A DNA stretch of 64,000 nt from Nocardia sp. BMG111209. Lineage in GTDB: Bacteria; Actinomycetota; Actinomycetes; Mycobacteriales; Mycobacteriaceae. Of the stretch, positions 45,105-54,219 are shown in pieces (the stretch's first letter is position 1; every line of letters starts with the position of its first letter). Where the stretch lies: NCBI RefSeq assembly GCF_000381925.1, contig NZ_KB907308.1:1705808-1769807 (forward strand), in the 5' to 3' direction. The notes below the pieces were generated by a model. The model was not told the DNA's origin. It searched no databases and worked only from the letters and a program-made list of their open reading frames with translations. The translations under genes were made by a program, and so were the position numbers.

Positions 45105-47228
45105 GTGCCGTTACAAATACGTTATTCCGGCCATCCGCGCCTTCGCGCCCGACCGAGTGAGAAGTGCAAGCTGTTGGTTACCGATATCGTCGACACCACC
45201 GTGGACCTCCCCGTCGCACGGGCCGCCGTGTGGGAACTGCTGCGCGACCCGCAGATCTATCCCCGGATATTTCCCGGGATCGGGGCCTGTGAACAACTCG
45301 GCTCCGCCGAACCCGGCAGCGTGCAACTGCGGCTGCGGATCGGCCGGGACGCCACCGACGTCCGCGTCGTCGAGGCGCGGCTCACCCTCGGGCGCGAGCC
45401 GGAGAGCCTGGATCTGCGCAGCACCGACGGCGCCTTCGCCGCCGTCCGGCTGCACGACGAGAGCGGCCGCGGACGCCGCACCCGGGTCACCGTCACCCTC
45501 TTCGCCGCCGACCGCCTGCATCCGGTGGCGGCCTCGGCGAACAAGCGCGCCGTCACCGAGTGGGTGACCGGCGGCCTGAATCGGCTCGCCGATCTGGTGC
45601 GCGGCGCACCCACCTCGACCGTGGTCAACGGGGAGGACACCCCGCTGCGGCAGCAGGCGGAGGTGGCGCGGCGGATGGTCGCCACCGGCGTGGTCCGCAC
45701 CTATCGTCCCGATCGCGGACTACGGCAGATGGGCCGGCTGGCGAAGTGGGGTTTCACCCTGGCCGGCGGCTACGCGGCGGCCGCCGCGCATTCCCCGGAC
45801 CGGCTCGCGATCATCGACGACCGCGCCGACCGCACCTTCGCCGAGATGCACGACCGGACCCATGCCCTGGCCGCCGCACTCGCCGACCTCGGGTACGGGC
45901 CGGGCGATACCATCGGCGTGTTGTCGCGCAACCATGCGGAGATGGTCGAGATCATGGTCGCTGCGGGGAAACTCGGCGTCGATGCGGTGCTGCTCAATAC
46001 CGGTATGGCGGCCGCTCGGTTCGAGGAGATCGCGGGTAAGCATCGGATGTCGGCGATCTTCGCCGATCCCGGGCTGGAATGGCTGGTTCGGTACCTGCCG
46101 CCGGAGATTCCCCGGTTCTGCACCGTCGGGGCGCCGCCGGCGCGGGACCGGCTGACGATCGAGGATCTGATCGGCGCCGGAACCGGTGAATTCGAGCGGC
46201 CGGAGTCGCCGGGGCGGGAGATCGTGCTCACCTCCGGGACGAGCGGTTCTCCTAAGAGTGCTCGGCGGCCGCAGCCCAAGGGGTTCGGCACGGTCGCGGC
46301 GCTGTTGTCGCGAATTCCGTTGCGGATCAACGAGACCATGCTGATACCGGCGCCTTTGTTCCACACTTGGGGGCTGGCGGCGCTGCAGATCAGCACGCCG
46401 CTGCGCGCGACCGTCGTGCTGCCGGATCGGTTCGATGCGGAGGACTGTCTGCGGCTGATCGAGGAGTACGGCGTCACCAGTTTGATCGTGGTGCCGGTGA
46501 TGGTTAATCGGATCCTCGATCTGCCCGAACGCGTTCGTGAACGGTACGATCTGTCCAGTCTGCGGGTGGTTGCCAGTTGTGGGGCGCCGCTGTCCGAGGC
46601 CGCGGTGCTGCGCTTCCTGGACGGGTTCGGTGACATTCTCTACAACGTGTACGGGTCCACCGAGGTGTCCTGGGCCACCATCGCCGATCCGGCGGATCTG
46701 CGGCTGGCCCCTGCCTGCGCGGGGCGGCCGCCGCTGGGCACGCGGGTGGGGGTGCTGGGTAAGGATCTGCGGCCGTTGCCGGTCGGGGCGACGGGGAGCA
46801 TCTTCGTCGGCAACCATATGTTGTTCGACGGGTATACCGATGCCGGGGCTCCGGCCGAGGCCGACGGGATGCTCGATACCGGCGATGTGGGGTATCTGGA
46901 TGCGGATGGGCGGTTGTTCGTGGCCGGGCGGGGGGACGAGATGATCATCTCGGGTGGGGAGAATGTGTTCCCGCGGCCGGTGGAGGAGGCGTTGGCGCAT
47001 CTGCCGCAGGTCAGTGAGGTTGCGGTGGTGGGTGTGCCGGATTATGAATACGGGCAGCGGCTGGCGGCGTTCGTTGTCGCTCGGGACGGCTCACGGCTGG
47101 ATGCCGATATGGTTCGCGATTACATTCGGCATCGGCTGGGGCGGTTCTCGGTTCCTCGCGACATCACGTTTCTGGACAGTCTTCCTCGGAATGCCACTGG
47201 GAAGATTTTGAAGCGGACGTTGGCTTGA
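45105..47228 (+). CDS. Acyl-CoA ligase (AMP-binding) with N-terminal SRPBCC domain
   Basis: About 700 residues. Residues 25-165 resemble a SRPBCC/polyketide-cyclase-like domain (DIVDTTVDLPVARAAVWELL to VTEWVTGGLNRLADLVRG). Then comes an adenylate-forming enzyme: P-loop LTSGTSGSPKSA (about 375), VYGSTEVSW (A5), DTGDVGYLDADGRLFVAGRG (A7-A8) and PRNATGKILKRTL with the catalytic Lys near the C-terminus. It activates a fatty or aromatic acid to its CoA thioester. The start is uncertain: GTG 45105 gives the longest form, and TTG 45174 would start right at the SRPBCC domain. Confidence 0.87.
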   Translation: MPLQIRYSGHPRLRARPSEKCKLLVTDIVDTTVDLPVARAAVWELLRDPQIYPRIFPGIGACEQLGSAEPGSVQLRLRIGRDATDVRVVEARLTLGREPESLDLRSTDGAFAAVRLHDESGRGRRTRVTVTLFAADRLHPVAASANKRAVTEWVTGGLNRLADLVRGAPTSTVVNGEDTPLRQQAEVARRMVATGVVRTYRPDRGLRQMGRLAKWGFTLAGGYAAAAAHSPDRLAIIDDRADRTFAEMHDRTHALAAALADLGYGPGDTIGVLSRNHAEMVEIMVAAGKLGVDAVLLNTGMAAARFEEIAGKHRMSAIFADPGLEWLVRYLPPEIPRFCTVGAPPARDRLTIEDLIGAGTGEFERPESPGREIVLTSGTSGSPKSARRPQPKGFGTVAALLSRIPLRINETMLIPAPLFHTWGLAALQISTPLRATVVLPDRFDAEDCLRLIEEYGVTSLIVVPVMVNRILDLPERVRERYDLSSLRVVASCGAPLSEAAVLRFLDGFGDILYNVYGSTEVSWATIADPADLRLAPACAGRPPLGTRVGVLGKDLRPLPVGATGSIFVGNHMLFDGYTDAGAPAEADGMLDTGDVGYLDADGRLFVAGRGDEMIISGGENVFPRPVEEALAHLPQVSEVAVVGVPDYEYGQRLAAFVVARDGSRLDADMVRDYIRHRLGRFSVPRDITFLDSLPRNATGKILKRTLA

Positions 47229-47838
47229 GGGGTTGGGGGTTGGGGGGCGTTTGCTGGTCTTGGTGAGTTGGTCCGGGTTGAGTGGGGCTGGGGCTGAGTG
47301 TTGGGCCTGCTTGTTGGTGACAGGCTGTGTTTTTGGCCTCCGCTTCGCTCCGGCGGGTTCGCGGCCCTCCGGGCCCGATCCTTCCCTCCTCCGGCTCCTC
47401 CGCTTCGCTCCCCCGCCTCCGTCAGTCCAGGATCGGGCCGGGCCGCGAACAGGCGTGTTGGGCCTGCGTATTGGTGACCGGGACCGGGCGGGCCGCGAAC
47501 AACGGGCGGCCGGATCGGCTGGGCGGACAGGGCTGAACACTGTGCGACCGAGCACAGCTGTGTCGGCTCTTCAACCGTCGCCGACTCCGGTCATGCTTCG
47601 GGCGGCTTGGGTGAGCTCGCTGGAGGAGTGCGCAACACCACCGGTCCAGCCGAGTCGTGCTCGTGCGGAGGCGAGCTCTGACCAGCGCGACCCCGCCGGG
47701 AAGATCACCAGCCCAACAGGGTTCGGCCTCAGGGCACCGTGCCGAGTGGGTGGTGCGGGCGGTGTGGTCGGCCGGTTCGGCCGGGTGGCGCGCACATCGG
47801 AGGTGTGTTTGCTGGGCCTGGGCCGGATTCGCGGGTGT
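47229..47838. other. Gene-free interval with a dispersed repeat
   Basis: About 610 bases between the ligase stop and the glgP stop. Bases 47321-47453 hold copy A of a dispersed repeat and 47475-47515 a partial copy. TGTTGGGCCTGC..TTGGTGAC occurs at about 47300-47322 and again at about 47455-47478, flanking copy A. The remaining 300 bases have open frames on both strands (the longest 74 residues on minus, 47571-47795) but no recognisable protein and no good ribosome-binding site. Confidence 0.6.
47321..47453 (+). repeat. Dispersed repeat, copy A
   Basis: About 130 bases matching, in inverted orientation, the sequence at 51078-51209. Shared exact runs include CGGCGGGTTCGCGGCC, CCTTCCCTCCTCCGG, CTCCGTCAGTCCAGGA and GGGCCGCGAACA, in the same order. 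It begins CAGGCTGTGTTTTTGGCC, about 90 bases downstream of the ligase stop. No transposase is present, so it is a non-coding, possibly mobile or regulatory, element. Confidence 0.8.
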
Positions 47839-50406
47839 TTACGGGGTGGCTGCGGCCATGAGGCCCAGTTCGGCGGAGGAGGACAGCAGGTGGTGGCGGG
47901 GGAGGACTCGGACTGTGTAACCTACGGCGCCGGAGAGGGGGACGGGGGTTTCTACGGCGAAAAGTTCTGTGCCGCTGTCGGTTCCGGTGTGTGACATCTC
48001 TACGGCGGTGACGTCGGAGAGGTCGTCGTCGCCGGAGACCCTGCCGAGGACGGCTTGCACCACGACGTCGGCGGGTGAGAGGCCGTCCAGGGCGACTCGG
48101 GCTCGCAGCCACAGGTCGTTGCCGATCACCGGGGTGTCGGGTAGGCCGGCACTGTCCACTTGTACGACCTTGACCTGCGGCCAGGCCGACTCGATGCGGC
48201 GGCGGTAGTCGGACAGTTCGCGGGCGCCGGCGAAATCGTCGGCCGAGATCCGGCCGTAGGCGGCCGCTGCCGGGCGGTAGTAGTCGACCGCATAGTCGCG
48301 AACCATGCGGGAGGCCAGTACTTTCGGGCCCAGGGTCTGGAGGGTGTGGCGGACCATCTCCAGCCAGCGCACCGGCAGATCGTCGTGGTTTCGGTCGTAG
48401 AAACGCGGCAGTACCGAACGCTCCAGTAGGTCGTAGAGGGCGTTCGCCTCCAGGTCGTCTCGGCGGTGGTCGTCGGTGACGCCGTCGGCGGTGGGGATGG
48501 CCCAGCCGTTCTCGCCGTCGTACATCTCGTCCCACCAGCCGTCGCGGATGGACAGGTTGAGGGCGCCGTTGAGCGCGGCCTTCATGCCGGAGGTGCCGCA
48601 TGCCTCGAGCGGGCGCAGCGGATTGTTCAGCCACACATCGCAACCCCAGTACAGGTAGCGGGCCATCGACATGTCGTAGTCGGGCAGGAATACGATGCGG
48701 TTGCGTACCGCCGGGTCGTCGGCGAAGCGCACCACCTGCTGGATCAGCGCCTTGCCGCCGTCGTCGGCGGGATGGCTCTTGCCGGCCACCACCAGCTGCA
48801 CCGGCCGTTGCGGATCCAGCAGCAGCGCGCGCAGGCGGTCCGGGTCGCGCAGCATGAGGGTCAGTCGCTTGTAGGTCGGTACCCGGCGGGCGAATCCGAC
48901 GGTGAGCACGCGGGGGTCGAAAGCCTCGTCGATCCAGCCCAATTCGGCGGGGGCGGCGCCGCGCTCCAGCCACGAGGCCCGCAGGCGGCGGCGGATCTCC
49001 TCGACGAGCGTGGCGCGCAACGTATTTCGGGTCGACCACAGCTCGCGCAGGTCGACGTCCTGCAACTGCTCCCAGCCGCGGGCCTCCTCCACCAGCTCCG
49101 GGCCGACGAATTCCCTTGCCTTGTCGATCCATTCGCGCGCGGCCCAGGTGGGGGCGTGCACGCCGTTGGTGACCGAACCGATCGGCACCTCGGCGCTGTC
49201 GAAGCCGGGCCACAGCGCGGCGAACATCGCGCGGCTGACCTCGCCGTGCAACCGGGATACGCCGTTGGCGCGCTGGGCCAGTCGCAGACCGAGGTGGGCC
49301 ATGTTGAACACCGACGGATCGGCCTCGCGGCCCAGCGCCAGGATCCGGTCCACGGAAACGCCGGGCAGCGCGGCGGATTCGCGTTCGCCGTGCGAACCGC
49401 CGAAGTAGCGGCGGACCAGTGCGGCGGCGAACCGGTCGATGCCGGCGGGCACCGGGGTGTGCGTGGTGAACACGGTGCCGGCCCGCACGGCGGTCAGCGC
49501 GGCATCGAAATCCATTCCGGCGGACATGAATTCACGGATCCGCTCGATACCCAGGAATCCGGCGTGGCCCTCGTTCATGTGGAAGACGTCCGGGTCGGGC
49601 AGGCCGTGCGCGCGGGTGAAGGCGCGGACCGCGCGTACGCCGCCGATCCCGGCGAGGATCTCCTGTTTGATCCGATGGTCCTGGTCGCCGCCGTAGAGCC
49701 GGTCGGTGACCGCGCGCAGTTCGGCGTCGTTCTCGGCGATATCGGAATCCAGCAGCAGCAACGGGATCCGGCCGACCTGCGCGATCCACACCCGTGCCCG
49801 CAGCACCCGGCCCTCGGACATCGGTACGTGGACCAGCACCGGCGCGCCGGACTCGGTGAGCAGTCGCAGCGGCAGACCCTGCGGGTCGAGGGCCGGATAG
49901 TGCTCGACCTGCCAGCCGTCGGCGGTCAGCGACTGCCGGAAATAGCCCGAGCGATACAGCAATCCGATGCCGATGAGCGGAAGTCCCAAGTCGGAGGCGG
50001 CCTTCAGATGATCGCCGGCCAGAATCCCCAGGCCGCCCGAGTAATTCGGCAGCACCTCGGTGACGCCGAACTCCATCGAGAAGTAGGCGATACACCGCGG
50101 CCCGGACTCCTGCCGCCCGAACCAGCGCGGCCGGGTCAGATAGTCCTGCAGATCGGCGGCCGCCGCGTCGACGGCCCGCGCGTAGACCTCGTCGCCGGCG
50201 AGCTCATCGAGCCGCGCGGCGGGTACCTCGCCGAGGATACGTACCGGATCGTGACCGACCCGCGCCCACAGGTCCCGATCCAACTCCGCGAACAGGTCCT
50301 GGGTGGGCGTATGCCAGGACCACCGAAGGTTGGTGGCAAGCTCGGCCAGCGCGGCCAATCGTTCGGGCAGATGGGCGCGGACGGTGAACCTACGCAGAGC
50401 CTTCAT
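47839..50406 (-). CDS. glgP: Alpha-glucan (maltodextrin/glycogen) phosphorylase
   Basis: An 855-residue PLP-dependent GT35 enzyme of the short actinobacterial type. Conserved: IAYFSMEFGVTEVLPNYSGG near residue 105, PDVFHMNEGHAGF, and the PLP site GTSGMKAALNGALNLSIRDG (about 595) with the cofactor Lys. It releases glucose-1-phosphate from alpha-1,4-glucan ends. The ATG at 50406 (MKALRRFTV) is the family start. In mycobacteria glgP, glgE and glgB are neighbours as here; it is transcribed away from glgE and glgB. Confidence 0.95.
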   Translation of the reverse strand: MKALRRFTVRAHLPERLAALAELATNLRWSWHTPTQDLFAELDRDLWARVGHDPVRILGEVPAARLDELAGDEVYARAVDAAAADLQDYLTRPRWFGRQESGPRCIAYFSMEFGVTEVLPNYSGGLGILAGDHLKAASDLGLPLIGIGLLYRSGYFRQSLTADGWQVEHYPALDPQGLPLRLLTESGAPVLVHVPMSEGRVLRARVWIAQVGRIPLLLLDSDIAENDAELRAVTDRLYGGDQDHRIKQEILAGIGGVRAVRAFTRAHGLPDPDVFHMNEGHAGFLGIERIREFMSAGMDFDAALTAVRAGTVFTTHTPVPAGIDRFAAALVRRYFGGSHGERESAALPGVSVDRILALGREADPSVFNMAHLGLRLAQRANGVSRLHGEVSRAMFAALWPGFDSAEVPIGSVTNGVHAPTWAAREWIDKAREFVGPELVEEARGWEQLQDVDLRELWSTRNTLRATLVEEIRRRLRASWLERGAAPAELGWIDEAFDPRVLTVGFARRVPTYKRLTLMLRDPDRLRALLLDPQRPVQLVVAGKSHPADDGGKALIQQVVRFADDPAVRNRIVFLPDYDMSMARYLYWGCDVWLNNPLRPLEACGTSGMKAALNGALNLSIRDGWWDEMYDGENGWAIPTADGVTDDHRRDDLEANALYDLLERSVLPRFYDRNHDDLPVRWLEMVRHTLQTLGPKVLASRMVRDYAVDYYRPAAAAYGRISADDFAGARELSDYRRRIESAWPQVKVVQVDSAGLPDTPVIGNDLWLRARVALDGLSPADVVVQAVLGRVSGDDDLSDVTAVEMSHTGTDSGTELFAVETPVPLSGAVGYTVRVLPRHHLLSSSAELGLMAAATP

Positions 50407-50620
50407 TCGCCGAACCCTACACGTCACGGCAGGCTACGCGCCGGTTCAGCCGCCGGTCACACACCTTTTCGACACCTGCTCGCAGCCGGGCCGCGCGGAC
50501 CCCCGCAGCGGTATCGCCGCGGTTCTGCCACACTCGCAGAAGGGACCCGATCGGATTCCCGCAACGGTACCGACGACGGATACGGAGACCCGCGGCAGAC
50601 CGCACAGGATGGAGGCACTC

Positions 50621-50995
50621 ATGACCGCATGGACCACCGACGAACTCACCCGCCTCGACCACGAGGACGAATTCGAGATCTCCTCCCGGCGTTCCGACGG
50701 CTCGCTGAGCAGCGCCAGGGTCATCTGGGCGGTCCGCGACGGCGACGCCGTCTACGTCCGCTCGGTCAACGGGCCGACCGCGACGTGGTATCGCGGAACC
50801 CGCAGGCAGCACGAGGGCCACCTCAGCACCGACGGCGTCGAGCGTGACGTGACCTTCGTGGACGCCACCCCGGACGTGAACGACCGGATCGACGCCGCCT
50901 ACCGGAACAAATACCGTCGCTACGCGTCGAACATCATCGACTCCATCACCGGCCCGCAAGCATCCGCGACCACGATGCAACTGATCCCCCGCTGA
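50621..50995 (+). CDS. DUF2255 protein
   Basis: A 124-residue soluble protein with the DUF2255 pattern: TDELTRLDHEDEFEISSRRS at the N-terminus, IWAVRDGDAVYVRSVNGPTA and WYRGTRRQHEGHLSTDGVER. This beta-barrel-like layout resembles flavin- or F420-binding split barrels, but cofactor binding is not established. GGAGG lies five bases before the ATG. Function unknown. Single gene between glgP and the dienelactone hydrolase. Confidence 0.8.
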   Translation: MTAWTTDELTRLDHEDEFEISSRRSDGSLSSARVIWAVRDGDAVYVRSVNGPTATWYRGTRRQHEGHLSTDGVERDVTFVDATPDVNDRIDAAYRNKYRRYASNIIDSITGPQASATTMQLIPR

Positions 50996-51077
50996 CCGCC
51001 CCACCCCGGCCGGTCCGCAAGCCCCCACCACCCCCACAGCCGCACGGCCGGCCGAGCACAGCCACTGGCCCACCCCC

Positions 51078-51209
51078 GTTGTTCGCGGCCCGTCTCGGTC
51101 CTGGACTGACGGAGGGAGGGAGCGCAGCGACCGACCGGAGGAGGGAAGGAGCGAGACAAAGGGGGCCGCGAACCCGCCGAAGCGAAGCGAAGGCCAAAAC
51201 TACAGCCTG
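51078..51209 (-). repeat. Dispersed repeat, copy B (inverted relative to copy A)
   Basis: Reads on the minus strand as the same element as 47321-47453 (about 75-80% identical by eye). It starts CAGGCTGTAG, so the first ten bases include the last codons and stop of the dienelactone hydrolase gene; as with copy A, it lies at the 3' side of a gene in the gene's sense direction. The repeat may act in transcript termination or stability. Confidence 0.8.
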
Positions 51210-51955
51210 CGGCCGAACAGGGCCAGGAGTTCGGTGTAGTGGCGCTCCGCGCCTTCCTCCTGGTAGACGGAGGTGTCGGGCATCGTGTACCCGTGCGTGG
51301 CGCCCGCGTACACCTCGGCGCGGTAGCGGACCCCGGCCTGGTCCAGCGCCTTGTTGAGCCGCTCGATCTGCTCCGGCGGCATCGACTGGTCCTGATCGGC
51401 GTGGCCGAAGTACAGCTCCGCGGTCACCCGGTCGACGACCAGGTGCGGGCTGTGCGGATCGTCGGTGGCCAGCCGGCCACCGTGGAAGCCGGCGGCGGCC
51501 GCGACCCGGTCCGGATAGGTGCCCGCGGTGAGCAGCACCAGCCGCGCGCCCATGCAGTATCCGGTGAGGCCGACCGGGCCGTCGGTGGCGCGCGGGTCGT
51601 CGGCCAGCCACTGCAGGTACGCGCCCGCGTCCCGCATCGCGAGTTCGGTGGTCAGGGACTGCATGATCGGGCCGATCTTCGCGAACGTGCCGGTGCGGTC
51701 CCCGTGATCGATGAAGTCGGGCAGGTCGACCACCGGGGCGCGGCCGTGCCGATAGAACACGTTCGGGACGAGCACGGTGTACCCGCCGGCCGCGAGCCGA
51801 TCCGCGATCTGCCGGGTGGCGGGCCGCAGGCCGAACGCGTCGACGAACAGCAGCACAGCGGGATGCGCCGCGCCGTCGTCGGGATGCGCCAGGTACGCGT
51901 CCGCGACCCCGTCCGGAGTCTGGATGTCGACCGAATCACCTTGTACAGCAGTCAT
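51200..51955 (-). CDS. Dienelactone hydrolase family protein
   Basis: A 251-residue alpha/beta hydrolase with the DLH-type triad C134 (GYCMGA), D187 (GHADQDQ) and H221 (ATHGYTM). Relatives open lactones in chlorocatechol degradation, but many actinobacterial copies have unknown substrates. ATG 51955 is preceded by AAGGAGGGT with a seven-base gap. The stop lies inside repeat copy B. Divergent from glgE. Confidence 0.92.
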   Translation of the reverse strand: MTAVQGDSVDIQTPDGVADAYLAHPDDGAAHPAVLLFVDAFGLRPATRQIADRLAAGGYTVLVPNVFYRHGRAPVVDLPDFIDHGDRTGTFAKIGPIMQSLTTELAMRDAGAYLQWLADDPRATDGPVGLTGYCMGARLVLLTAGTYPDRVAAAAGFHGGRLATDDPHSPHLVVDRVTAELYFGHADQDQSMPPEQIERLNKALDQAGVRYRAEVYAGATHGYTMPDTSVYQEEGAERHYTELLALFGRRL

Positions 51956-52115
51956 TGTGGAAACCCTCCTTGCCGTTCACCGATTCGCCACCGAACCGGG
52001 GCAATCGTTCCGGCTCGGTGCGAGCGAGGCAACCCTCGCACATCCACCCGCATCGAAACCTGGCAGCATCACCCTCGACATCCGATCGTGTCCGAATTCT
52101 CGGTAGGGTTGTGCG

Positions 52116-54119
52116 GTGACCGGTCGCATCGCCATCGATGACACCTCCCCTGCCATCCCCGGTGGCCGCCCGGCGAAGGCGGTGGTGGGCGAGGTCTTTC
52201 CCGTTCGGACCGTCGTCTGGCGCGAAGGGCACGACGCGGTGGCCGCGAACCTCGCCGTGCGCGGTCCGGGTGGTGGTCGCACACACCGCATCCGGATGAC
52301 GCCCGATTACGAACCGGATGTGTTCAACGCCACCTTCACCCCCGATCGGCCCGGCCTGTGGACCTTCCGGATCGAGGGCTGGAGCGATCCGCTGGCCACC
52401 TGGCGTTCGGCGGTCGAGGCAAAACTCGCGGTCGGCCAGAACGCCGCCGACCTGGCCAACGATCTGGAGACCGGCGCCCGCCTGCTGGAACGCGCCGCCC
52501 AGGCGGTGCCGAAACAGCAGTGGCAGCGCCTGCGCGCCGCGGCCACCGCCCTGCGCAGCGACGCACAGCTACCGGCCCGCGTGGCGCCCGCGTTCAGCAC
52601 CGAGGTCACCGAGATCCTGCGCGACCATCCGGTGCGCGAAATGGTCACCCGCGGCCCGCAGCACTGCGTCCTGGTGCAGCGCCGCCGCGCCCTGTACAGC
52701 GCCTGGTACGAGTTCTTCCCCCGCTCCACCGGCGGCTGGGACGCGGCGGGCAATCCGGTCCACGGCAGTTTCGTCACCGCCGCGAAGGAACTGCCGCGCA
52801 TCGCCGCGATGGGCTTCGACGTGGTGTACCTGCCGCCGATCCACCCGATCGGCGAGGTGAATCGCAAGGGCCCCAACAACTCCCTGACCGCCGAGCCCGG
52901 CGACGTGGGCTCGCCCTGGGCGATCGGTTCCGCCGACGGCGGCCACGACGCGGTCCACCCGCTGCTCGGCACCGCCGAGGAGTTCACCGAATTCGTCGGC
53001 GCCGCAAGGCAACTCGGCCTCGAGGTGGCCCTCGATCTGGCGTTGCAGTGCGCTCCCGACCATCCGTGGGTCACGACGCATCCGGAGTGGTTCACCACCC
53101 TGCCGGACGGCACCATCGCCTACGCGGAGAATCCGCCGAAGAAGTACCAGGACATCTACCCGATCAATTTCGACACCGATCCCGACGGCCTCTACGCCGA
53201 GGTGCTGCGGGTGGTCCGGTACTGGATCTCGTTGGGCGTCACCATCTTCCGCGTCGACAACCCGCACACCAAGCCGGCCGACTTCTGGGAGTGGCTGATC
53301 GCCGAGGTGCGCAACACCGATCCCGACGTGTTGTTCCTCTCCGAGGCGTTCACCCGCCCCGCGCGGCTCTACGGTCTGGCCCGCCGCGGATTCGCCCAGT
53401 CCTACACGTATTTCACGTGGCGGACCGCCAAACACGAACTCGCCGAATTCGGCCGGGAACTGGCCGCCAAGGCCGACGAGGCCCGGCCGAACCTGTTCGT
53501 CAACACCCCCGACATCCTGCACGAGAGCCTGCAGCACGGCGGTCCGGGCATGTTCGCGATCCGCGCCGTCCTCGCCGCGACCCTCGCCCCCACCTGGGGC
53601 GTCTATTCCGGCTTCGAGCTGTTCGAGCACCAGGCCGTGCGCACCGGCAGCGAGGAGTACCTGGACTCCGAGAAATACCAGCTGCGCCCGCGCCGCTTCG
53701 CCGAGGCCGCCGCCCACGGCGAATCCCTGGAACCGTGGCTGACCAGGCTCAACGAGATCCGCCGTGCGCACCCGGCCCTGCAACAGCTGCGCTGCGTGAG
53801 CTTCCACGAGACCGACAACGACGCGCTGCTCGCCTATTCGAAGGTGTGCCCGGTCAGCGGCGACGCGGTCCTGGTGGTGGTGAACCTGAACCCGTTCGGG
53901 GTCGAGGAGGGCATGATCTCCGTCGATCTCCCCGCGGTCGGCCGCGAATGGCACGACCACCCAGTGGTCCACGACGAGGTCTCCGGCGAGGAATACCATT
54001 GGGCCCAAACCAATTACATCCGTCTCGACCCCGCGAGGTCGGTCGCCCACATCCTGGCGTTGCCCCCGGTTCCGGCCCCCGCCCGCGCCGAACTGTCCTA
54101 CCGCCGGACTTTCTCCTAG
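52116..54119 (+). CDS. glgE: Alpha-1,4-glucan:maltose-1-phosphate maltosyltransferase
   Basis: A 667-residue GH13_3 enzyme that adds maltosyl units from maltose-1-phosphate to alpha-glucan chains. The N-terminal domain (about 1-110) is the GlgE dimerisation unit; the barrel has the nucleophile D381 in [13 protein letters not shown] and the acid/base E410 in [13 protein letters not shown] start at 52116. It is followed 100 bases later by glgB on the same strand; together they build branched alpha-glucan (capsular glucan or glycogen) in mycobacteria. Confidence 0.97.
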   Translation: MTGRIAIDDTSPAIPGGRPAKAVVGEVFPVRTVVWREGHDAVAANLAVRGPGGGRTHRIRMTPDYEPDVFNATFTPDRPGLWTFRIEGWSDPLATWRSAVEAKLAVGQNAADLANDLETGARLLERAAQAVPKQQWQRLRAAATALRSDAQLPARVAPAFSTEVTEILRDHPVREMVTRGPQHCVLVQRRRALYSAWYEFFPRSTGGWDAAGNPVHGSFVTAAKELPRIAAMGFDVVYLPPIHPIGEVNRKGPNNSLTAEPGDVGSPWAIGSADGGHDAVHPLLGTAEEFTEFVGAARQLGLEVALDLALQCAPDHPWVTTHPEWFTTLPDGTIAYAENPPKKYQDIYPINFDTDPDGLYAEVLRVVRYWISLGVTIFRVDNPHTKPADFWEWLIAEVRNTDPDVLFLSEAFTRPARLYGLARRGFAQSYTYFTWRTAKHELAEFGRELAAKADEARPNLFVNTPDILHESLQHGGPGMFAIRAVLAATLAPTWGVYSGFELFEHQAVRTGSEEYLDSEKYQLRPRRFAEAAAHGESLEPWLTRLNEIRRAHPALQQLRCVSFHETDNDALLAYSKVCPVSGDAVLVVVNLNPFGVEEGMISVDLPAVGREWHDHPVVHDEVSGEEYHWAQTNYIRLDPARSVAHILALPPVPAPARAELSYRRTFS

Positions 54120-54219
54120 GAACGGGTGCGGGACCTCGTCTCACAGGGCCCGATGGCGATCTTGTGGGTAAGTTGAACGACGTCACTACCGTCGGCGGGC
54201 CGAACCGGAGGGAGCGCGG

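Noticed and set aside
47233..47994. 253-residue plus-strand open frame after the ligase gene
   Set aside because: It runs through the dispersed repeat and into the antisense of glgP; no family resemblance or ribosome-binding site.
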